Part shown: piece by piece, positions 1-4,810 of the stretch
Numbering within the stretch: the first letter of the stretch is position 1
Layout: each line of letters opens with the position of its first letter
Assembly: GCA_022822245.1 (NCBI GenBank)
Contig: JAJECB010000408.1
Location: forward strand, 1 to 8,441
From: Gammaproteobacteria bacterium
Lineage (GTDB): Bacteria; Pseudomonadota; Gammaproteobacteria; HK1
DNA: 8,441 nucleotides
Direction: 5' to 3'
Notes under the pieces: model-generated
Seen by the model: the letters and a program-made list of their open reading frames with translations, nothing else
The model's database searches: none
Told to the model about the DNA's origin: nothing
Program-made: the position numbers and the translations under genes

Positions 1-391
1 CCCGGACGCCGGCGATCGGGCCGATCTCATTGCCTGGCTCAACCGGAACTCGCCGGCTCCGCTCGACCTCGGGGCCGGCGGGGACGCGGGGGCGGGCACG
101 GGCGGCGCGGCGGCGGCTGCGTCCGCGACGGCCTCCACCGCGCGCGACCTCGGCCTCCTCGTGGCGGGGGAGGGAGCGTTCGAGACCCACGCCTACTGCA
201 CCCCCTGCCACTCGGAGCGGATCGTCGCCCAGCAGGGGCTCACCCGTTCAGACTGGGACGAACTCTTCCAGCAGATGGTCGAGGAGCACGAGATGAACCC
301 CATCGAAGAGCCGGACCGCGCCCAGGTGCTCGACTACCTCGCCGCCCACTACGGCCCCGACCGGCCGAACTTCCCGCGGCCCAAGCGCTGA
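1..391 (+). CDS. c-type cytochrome, 3' part of gene (5' end outside window)
   Basis: The frame is open from base 2 to the TGA at 389-391, giving 129 visible residues and no start, so the gene begins upstream. Visible residues 1-23 (DAGDRADLIAWLN..., then SPAPLDL) look like the C-terminal helix of a class I cytochrome c domain. Residues 24-48 are a Gly/Ala/Thr-rich linker. A second small domain follows, with the haem c attachment motif CTPCH at residues 66-70; M98 (or M92) could be the axial Met ligand. The second domain, with its RIVAQQ-LTR--WD--F--MVEE and LDYLAAHYGP pattern, resembles the small cytochrome domains of sulfite or aldehyde dehydrogenase cytochrome subunits (SorB-like); this is a family-level resemblance from memory. 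The protein should act in the periplasm as an electron carrier. Its redox partner would be encoded upstream, outside the window. The stop lies 6 bases from the stop of the convergent cupin gene. Confidence 0.85.
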   Translation, partial: PDAGDRADLIAWLNRNSPAPLDLGAGGDAGAGTGGAAAAASATASTARDLGLLVAGEGAFETHAYCTPCHSERIVAQQGLTRSDWDELFQQMVEEHEMNPIEEPDRAQVLDYLAAHYGPDRPNFPRPKR

Positions 392-397
392 GCGCGC

Positions 398-787
398 CTA
401 CGTCCAGGTCTTGCGGGCGGGCGACTTGATCTCGATCTGGACGCAGTCCTCGAGGGCCTCCGAGTAGTGGGGCACCCCCGGCGGGTGGCGCCACACGTCT
501 CCCGGCCCCGCGACGAACTCCTCGTCCCCGATCTTCATCCAGAGCCGGCCCGAGACGAGGGTCGCCACCGACTCGTGGTCGTCGTGCTGGTGCACCGGAT
601 CGATGAGCCCCTTGCCGCGCCGGATCCAGAGCGTCACGAAGTTGTCGGCGACCATCAGCACCTTGACGGAGAGCTCCCCCTGCTCGACGGCACCCTCCAC
701 GGCGTGGATGGTCTCCTCGGGGATGTCGGCGGCGGCGCGAAAGAGCGCCTCCATCGGGTTCATGATCCGGTCCTGGGCTACGTTCAC
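398..787 (-). CDS. small cupin-domain protein (129 aa)
   Basis: This single-domain cupin keeps both metal-site motifs. Motif 1 spans residues 60-80 (G60, H66, H68, E72, G80). Motif 2 fits G-X5-P-X-G-X2-H exactly (G96, P102, G104, H107). H66, H68, E72 and H107 are the expected metal ligands. The start chosen is the GTG at 787, because a strong ribosome site GAGGAGG sits 6 bases upstream and the GTG overlaps the methyltransferase stop as GTGA. The frame stays open further upstream, but that part is only an alternative reading of the methyltransferase 3' end and looks non-coding. There is no signal peptide, so it should be cytoplasmic. It is the last gene of the dioxygenase-methyltransferase-cupin operon. 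Small cupins may be metal-dependent enzymes, isomerases or sensors; the reaction cannot be deduced. Confidence 0.88.
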   Translation of the reverse strand: MNVAQDRIMNPMEALFRAAADIPEETIHAVEGAVEQGELSVKVLMVADNFVTLWIRRGKGLIDPVHQHDDHESVATLVSGRLWMKIGDEEFVAGPGDVWRHPPGVPHYSEALEDCVQIEIKSPARKTWT

Positions 788-1848
788 GGGGGTCCTCCTC
801 GGGTCGGGGTCGGGTGGGGCGACGCCTCGGCGCAGCGCGGAGCGCGCGCGAGGGGTCGGAGTAGCTCCGGGGGCTCGGCCCGCGTGGGCGGCGCCGCTGG
901 CCCGGGCTGTTCGGCCAGCTCGAGCTGTTCGGTAGGCTCGGGTCTCGCGACCCGCGCAGCCGGCCCCTTCGGCTCGGGCCGCTCGGCCGGTTCGAACGTC
1001 TCCTCTTCGACGAGACCATCTCCGCACTCGAACTCGGGCGCGTATGCCGCGAGCCGTTTCCGCATGATCCGGACCGCCTCGGGGTTGTTATCGACGAGGA
1101 CGAAGTCGCGGTCGTGGCGCGCGGCCGCCTCCCCGAACGAGCCCGAGCCGGCGAAGAAGTCGAGCACTCGGTCACCCGGATTCGAGTGCACCCTGACGAT
1201 GCGCTCCAGGATCCCGAGCGGCTTCTGGGTCGCGTAGCCGGTCTTCTCCCGCCCGGTGGGGCTCACGATGGTGTGCCACCAGACGTCGGTCGGGGTCTTC
1301 CCCCGCGCCGCCTTCTCCGGCCCGACGAGCCCCGGCGCCATGTACGGGATCCGGTCGATCTCATCGAAGTTGAAGGTGTAGCGAGCGGGGTCGTTCACGT
1401 ACCACAGGAGGTTGTCGTGCTTGGGGGACCAGCGGCGCTTCGACCTCGCCCCGTAGTCGTAGGCCCAGATGATCTCGTTCATGAACGACTCGCGCCCGAA
1501 GACCTCGTCCAGCATCACCTTGCAGTAGTGGACCTCGCGGAAGTCGACGTGGAGGAAGAGGCTCGCGTCGGGGGTCAAGGTCGGGCGGGCCGCCTCGATG
1601 CGGTCCCGGAGGAATCCGACGTAGTCGTCGAAACGGTCGTCGAACCCCGTCTCCCCGAGGCGCTCGGTTCGATAGCGCCGGCCCTGGAATCCCACCCGGT
1701 CGCCGTCCCGGTCGGCCACCGTGCGAAGCCGGGTCCGGGCCTGGCGCCGGCCGGTGTTGAACGGCGGGTCGATGTAGACGAGGGAGAAGGCTTCCCGGGG
1801 GGCGCGCTCGAGCCAGGCGAGGTTCTCGTCGAAGACGATCCGGTTCAC
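784..1848 (-). CDS. site-specific DNA methyltransferase, beta-class N6-adenine/N4-cytosine type (354 aa)
   Basis: The protein should transfer a methyl group from S-adenosylmethionine to an exocyclic amino group in DNA. Catalytic motif IV is DPPF at residues 27-30, within IDPPFNTG. The SAM-binding motif I is DFFAGSG at 230-236, preceded by the typical TQKPLGILERIVR and SNPGDRVLD, and followed by VLVDNNPEAV. The order motif IV - target recognition region (about 31-200) - motif I defines the beta class; DPPF favours N6-adenine. The start is the GTG at 1848, overlapping the dioxygenase stop as GTGA, with GGAAGG about 9 bases upstream. The conserved fold ends near residue 268; residues about 270-354 are a Pro/Glu/Ala/Arg-rich tail of unknown role. 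No restriction endonuclease or specificity subunit is visible, so it looks orphan. The target sequence cannot be predicted. Confidence 0.9.
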   Translation of the reverse strand: MNRIVFDENLAWLERAPREAFSLVYIDPPFNTGRRQARTRLRTVADRDGDRVGFQGRRYRTERLGETGFDDRFDDYVGFLRDRIEAARPTLTPDASLFLHVDFREVHYCKVMLDEVFGRESFMNEIIWAYDYGARSKRRWSPKHDNLLWYVNDPARYTFNFDEIDRIPYMAPGLVGPEKAARGKTPTDVWWHTIVSPTGREKTGYATQKPLGILERIVRVHSNPGDRVLDFFAGSGSFGEAAARHDRDFVLVDNNPEAVRIMRKRLAAYAPEFECGDGLVEEETFEPAERPEPKGPAARVARPEPTEQLELAEQPGPAAPPTRAEPPELLRPLARAPRCAEASPHPTPTRGGPP

Positions 1849-2666
1849 GAGTCCGCGCCTTCCGGCACGGCAGCGGCCCCGAGCGGGCCGGCGGCCGCGA
1901 TCAGGGCGTCGCCGGGGAGGGGCGAGACCGGGGTCAGGTTCCGGTGGTGCTGATGGTCCGGGCGTTGGTGGCGGGTGAGGGCGTTCGAGACCGGGTTCAG
2001 GATGAGCGAGAAGATGGTGCGAGGCCAGGGCGACATGTTGAGCGAGGAGCTGTGGACGAGGGTGTCGCCGAAGATGAGCATTGTGCCGGGCGGACCCTTG
2101 GCGGAGACGAGCCCGCCCTCGGCGATGAGCCCCGCGACCGTGTCGTCGTCCACCACCCAGAGGGGGTAGCTGGTGGTCACCGTGTCGAGGGTCGCGGGGG
2201 CGGGTCCGCGTCGGTGGGAGCCGCGGATGAAGACGAGGGGGCCGTTGAACTCGTTCACCTCGTCGAGGAGGATGTGGAGATTCAAGGCGAGCGGCTCCGG
2301 CACCCCGTCCTCGGCGTGGTGGGTGGCGAAGTCGTAGTGCCACTGCCAGACGTCCCCCGAGAACGCCTCCTTGGCGTTGACCTTGACCTGCTGGACGTAG
2401 AGCGCGTCCCCTAAGAGCTGGCGCGCCGGCTCGACGAGCCGGGGGTCGCGCACCACCCGTGCGTAGACCTCGCTTCGAAGGTGGAGGCCCATCGCGGTCC
2501 GGACCGCGTCGCTCTCCTTCTCGCGGAAGTTCTCGGGGCGCCGCTCGGCGAAGAGCCGGGGCAGCTCATCCTTCAGCACCGCGACCTCTTTCGGCGAAAA
2601 GCGCTCCGGTAGAATCAGAAAGCCGTCTTCCCGGAACCGTTCGATCTCGGAATCATGAAGTCTCAT
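1845..2666 (-). CDS. EctD-like Fe(II)/2-oxoglutarate dioxygenase, PhyH family (273 aa)
   Basis: The protein is a non-haem iron hydroxylase of the phytanoyl-CoA dioxygenase (PhyH) family, expected to couple 2-oxoglutarate decarboxylation to substrate hydroxylation. The iron triad is H110 and D112 (QWHYDF) with H205 (LVHSSS). R216, 11 residues after the distal His, should bind 2-oxoglutarate. The stretch from Q108 to H151 (HYDF-T-H-EDG-P, then FNGPLVFI-GSH) closely follows the ectoine hydroxylase signature. However, the Trp of the EctD signature (FETWH) is His115 here, so ectD is not assigned. The start is the ATG at 2666, with GGGGAG spaced 6 bases upstream; the frame begins MRLHDSEIERFREDGFLIL, a typical PhyH N-terminus. 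It is the first gene of a minus-strand operon and overlaps the methyltransferase by 4 bases. The substrate is unknown. Confidence 0.9.
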   Translation of the reverse strand: MRLHDSEIERFREDGFLILPERFSPKEVAVLKDELPRLFAERRPENFREKESDAVRTAMGLHLRSEVYARVVRDPRLVEPARQLLGDALYVQQVKVNAKEAFSGDVWQWHYDFATHHAEDGVPEPLALNLHILLDEVNEFNGPLVFIRGSHRRGPAPATLDTVTTSYPLWVVDDDTVAGLIAEGGLVSAKGPPGTMLIFGDTLVHSSSLNMSPWPRTIFSLILNPVSNALTRHQRPDHQHHRNLTPVSPLPGDALIAAAGPLGAAAVPEGADS

Positions 2667-3062
2667 CGTCCGCTCCCCGATCGCTCGTTGAACTCCGATG
2701 CCGTGCCGGCCGGCTGTCCGATGGCACAGGATAGGCCATTCCAGGTTGCCTCGGCCCGTCGTGGGCTTCTTCCCGGGATCGATCCATGCAGGCTCAACCA
2801 GCTTGTGGACGAATTGGAGGTCGACCGTTTCCTCGAACGGTTGCGGGAAACGACTCCACCGAGAGCCTCAGCGCTCCCTTGATCTCTCCGTCACCGCCTG
2901 TCGTTGCCGGTCGCGGTATGACGCCGCCCGGGAACCGTGTAGACTCCGAGCCCGGTCACGGCCATCCGTGCCGAGCATCGCGCCCCGAGGCGCCGGCGCG
3001 CCGGCCCGGCCACGAACAACGCAACCTACCGCACACCGCACACCAAACTGGGAGACACGACC
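2667..3062. other. divergent intergenic region between dioxygenase operon and TRAP operon
   Basis: This 396-base region should hold promoters for both directions. I found no convincing -35/-10 pair. The best weak candidate on the plus strand is ATGACG (2918-2923) with TAGACT (2940-2945), spacer 16, four of six matches each. It contains an interrupted palindrome at 2826-2852 and a 14-bp perfect palindrome, GCCGGCGCGCCGGC, at 2992-3005 in the presumed dctP leader, 57 bases before the start. An open frame on the plus strand ends at 2882 with a helix-like C-terminus (LNQLVDELEVDRFLERLRE). It has no credible start and is not called as a gene. Ribosome sites for the two flanking genes lie at its edges (GGGGAG for the dioxygenase, GGGAGA at 3050-3055 for dctP). 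Confidence 0.6.
2826..2852. promoter_or_regulatory. interrupted palindrome, candidate operator in the divergent promoter region
   Basis: CGTTTCC (2826-2832) and GGAAACG (2846-2852) are perfect inverted arms separated by 13 bases. A second, overlapping inverted pair, ACCGTT (2824-2829) and AACGGT (2836-2841), encloses 6 bases. The location between two divergent operons suits a regulator site, but no regulator gene is visible in the window. Short palindromes also arise by chance. Confidence 0.3.
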
Positions 3063-4085
3063 ATGCTGGCATGGGGTTTTCGACGGCTTTCCGCCGCTCT
3101 CGTCGGGCTCATGGCCCTCTTCGCGCTCTCCGGCATCGCCGGAGCCGCCGACTACAACTGGAAGTTCCAGTCCTTCTGGCAGGCCGGGACCACGAACCAG
3201 AAGGCGTTCGAGCGCTTCGCGGCCAACGTCGGCGCCATGTCGGGCGGCCGGATCGAGATCGAGGCCCTCTCGGTCGGGGCGGTGGTCCCGCCGGGTGAGA
3301 TGCTCGACGCGGTCAAGGTCAAGATCATCGACGGCATGAACGGCGGCACCGGCTACTTCGTCGGGAAGGACGCCGCGTTCGCCCTCCTCGCCGACATCAA
3401 CGCCGGCTACGAGAACCCGTACCAGCAGGAGATGTGGTTCTGGCACGGGGGCGGGGCCGAGATCGCCCGCGAGATCTACGCCAAGTACGGGCTCTACTAC
3501 CTCGGCCCGGTCATGTGGGGGGCGGAGTCGATCCCCTCCAAGGAGCCGCTTCGCAGCATCGCGGACTTCAAGGGCATCAAGATGCGGGCGCCCGAGGGCA
3601 TGGGGGCCGCGATCTTCCGCCGGCTCGAGGTGGGCGTCTCCACCCTGCCCGGCACCGAGGTCTACACCGCTCTCGAGCGCGGCAAGATCGAGGCGACCGA
3701 CTGGGGCACCCTCGGCATGAACGACGAGCTCGGCTACGGAAAGATCGCCCCCTACGCGATCTACCCCGGCATCCACTCCATGCCGATGGCCGATCTCTCG
3801 ATCAACCTCGAGATCTGGAACTCGCTTCCGGACGATCTCAAGGCGATCCTCGAGATCGCGGCCCGTGAGGCGAACCGCGACAGCCTGGGGCTGAACGCGG
3901 TCCTCGACCGCTCCTTCGTCGCGAAGCGCGATCCCTCGACCCTCATCAACTGGGGCAGCGCGGAGCGGCGCGAGCTCCGGGCGGTCGCCCAGGAGGTCTG
4001 GCTCGAGTGGTCCGAGAAGAGCGAGCTCGCGAAGCGGGTCTACGGCAGCCACATCGCCTTCATGACCAGCATGGGCCTCCTCTGA
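3063..4085 (+). CDS. dctP: TRAP transporter periplasmic solute-binding protein (340 aa)
   Basis: This is the binding-protein component of a sodium-driven tripartite ATP-independent periplasmic transporter. Residues 1-29 are a signal peptide: a basic start (FRR), a hydrophobic core, then likely cleavage after AGA before ADYNW. The mature protein shows the DctP fold: IKMRAPEG (172-179), whose Arg175 is the conserved ligand-carboxylate binder of the family, and GTEVYTALERGKIEATDWG (197-215). The pattern is closest to the COG4663 branch (FcbT1/TakP, chloroaromatic or keto acids) rather than classic C4-dicarboxylate DctP, so the symbol is only a family name. After YPG, where TakP-type proteins have aromatic residues and Glu, this one reads IHSM (237-240), suggesting another ligand. 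The start is the ATG at 3063 with GGGAGA 7 bases upstream. It is first in the TRAP operon. Confidence 0.93.
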   Translation: MLAWGFRRLSAALVGLMALFALSGIAGAADYNWKFQSFWQAGTTNQKAFERFAANVGAMSGGRIEIEALSVGAVVPPGEMLDAVKVKIIDGMNGGTGYFVGKDAAFALLADINAGYENPYQQEMWFWHGGGAEIAREIYAKYGLYYLGPVMWGAESIPSKEPLRSIADFKGIKMRAPEGMGAAIFRRLEVGVSTLPGTEVYTALERGKIEATDWGTLGMNDELGYGKIAPYAIYPGIHSMPMADLSINLEIWNSLPDDLKAILEIAAREANRDSLGLNAVLDRSFVAKRDPSTLINWGSAERRELRAVAQEVWLEWSEKSELAKRVYGSHIAFMTSMGLL

Positions 4086-4094
4086 GGCCCGCGC

Positions 4095-4119
4095 GGCCGA
4101 CTGCCCGGCCCGTTTGATT
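4095..4119 (+). terminator. hairpin with weak T-rich tail just after dctP, possible partial terminator
   Basis: GGCCG (4095-4099) and CGGCC (4106-4110) form a 5-bp GC stem with a 6-base loop. The tail cgtttgatt follows, starting 25 bases after the dctP stop. The T tract is poor, so complete termination is unlikely. Partial termination or 3'-end protection of the dctP message is plausible. Confidence 0.3.
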
Positions 4120-4124
4120 CGGGC

Positions 4125-4165
4125 GGTGACGGCCCGGCGCGCGCCTGCGCCGCCGGGTCGTCACC
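4125..4165 (+). promoter_or_regulatory. strong intergenic RNA hairpin between dctP and dctQ
   Basis: The arm 4125-4139 (GGTGACGGCCCGGCG) pairs with 4151-4165 (CGCCGGGTCGTCACC) in 15 consecutive pairs, with a single G-U at 4132/4158. The stem continues past a bulged C4140 with GCG/CGC (4141-4143 with 4148-4150), closing a CCTG loop. No T-run follows, so it is not an intrinsic terminator. Such hairpins between binding-protein and membrane genes commonly protect the upstream message from 3' exonucleases and allow higher binding-protein expression. That role is inferred here from position and stability. Confidence 0.7.
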
Positions 4166-4186
4166 CCGCCCCCGAACGCCGAGCGC

Positions 4187-4738
4187 GTGGAAGTCCCCAA
4201 CCCCTCGGGCGGCCCCCCGGGCGCCCCGGACCCGGCCGGCGCTGGCGTCGCCGCCGCGGCCACCCCCACCGTAGTCGACCGCGTGTCCCGCCGGCTCGGC
4301 GAGGCGGCCTGTTGGCTGTTCCTCGTCGCGGCCGCCATCTCGGTCTACGAGGTGTTCATGGACTCGGTGTTCCGCGCCCCGTCCGTTTGGGTGCACGACT
4401 CGACCATCATGCTCTGCGCGACCGCCTTCATGCTGGGCGGCGCCTACGCCATGCAGCGGCGCGAGCACGTGCGGATCACGGTGGTCTACGACCTCCTGAG
4501 CCGCCGCGCCCAGCGCTGGTGCGACCTCGTAACCCTGAGCCTCGCTCTCATCTACGTCTGGGCCCTCGCATGGTTCACCGGGCTCCAGGCGTCGGAGTCC
4601 ATCGCGATCGTCGAGCGGAGCGGGCGCGCCTGGGACTTCCCGATGCCGATGGTGATCCGCACCGCGTTCTTCGCGGGCGCCATCCTCCTCGCCATTCAGA
4701 CGGTGGCGAACCTCTACACCCGCGCCCGCGAGCGCTGA
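4187..4738 (+). CDS. dctQ: TRAP transporter small membrane subunit, DctQ family (183 aa)
   Basis: This is the small four-helix integral membrane protein of the TRAP system, which partners the large permease. Membrane segments lie near residues 40-58, 70-88, 112-132 and 155-175. The family-typical loop after TM2 is present (REHVRITVVYDLLSRRAQRW, 92-111). It is about the usual size for DctQ. The start is uncertain. The GTG at 4187 gives a Pro/Gly/Ala-rich leader of about 32 residues before DRVSRRLGEAA; an internal GTG at 4283 would remove it. Neither has a recognisable ribosome site, and the frame is closed by TGA at 4127-4129 further up. The gene follows dctP by 101 bases that hold a strong hairpin. 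After its TGA the same frame stays open into dctM. The symbol is a family name; the resemblance is to the FcbT2 (COG4665) branch. Confidence 0.88.
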   Translation: MEVPNPSGGPPGAPDPAGAGVAAAATPTVVDRVSRRLGEAACWLFLVAAAISVYEVFMDSVFRAPSVWVHDSTIMLCATAFMLGGAYAMQRREHVRITVVYDLLSRRAQRWCDLVTLSLALIYVWALAWFTGLQASESIAIVERSGRAWDFPMPMVIRTAFFAGAILLAIQTVANLYTRARER

Positions 4739-4810
4739 GCCGGACCGGACCCCCCGCCCGCCGGCCCCGCCCCCGAACCGAACCCGACCCAGGACCCGGA
4801 CCCCGACGCC
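4739..4810. other. T-free, C-rich spacer between dctQ and dctM
   Basis: By hand count the 72 bases contain 42 C, 19 G, 11 A and no T. The plus strand has eight C-runs of three or more between 4750 and 4804, so the minus (template) strand could form G-quadruplexes; four G-runs with short loops lie at 4783-4804. The transcript would be C-rich and untranslated here, as in Rho-loading sites. No ribosome site for dctM is obvious. Read in the dctQ/dctM frame, the spacer is 24 open, Pro/Asp-rich codons. Confidence 0.55.

Noticed and set aside
916..927. Perfect 12-bp palindrome CAGCTCGAGCTG inside the methyltransferase gene
   Set aside because: It is within a coding stretch of repetitive Gln/Leu/Glu codons and can arise from codon choice; no reason to see an operator there.
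788..1027. N-terminal extension of the cupin to an upstream ATG
   Set aside because: It overlaps the methyltransferase 3' end in another frame and is Arg/Ala-rich noise; the GTG at 787 has a near-ideal ribosome site and a GTGA overlap.
1849..2343. N-terminal extension of the methyltransferase frame to an upstream ATG
   Set aside because: It lies inside the dioxygenase gene and encodes Pro/Arg/His-rich noise; the GTG at 1848 starts the conserved fold.
2868..4052. A 394-codon minus-strand frame opposite dctP
   Set aside because: Low-complexity composition typical of antisense GC-rich frames; the plus strand encodes a convincing binding protein with signal peptide.
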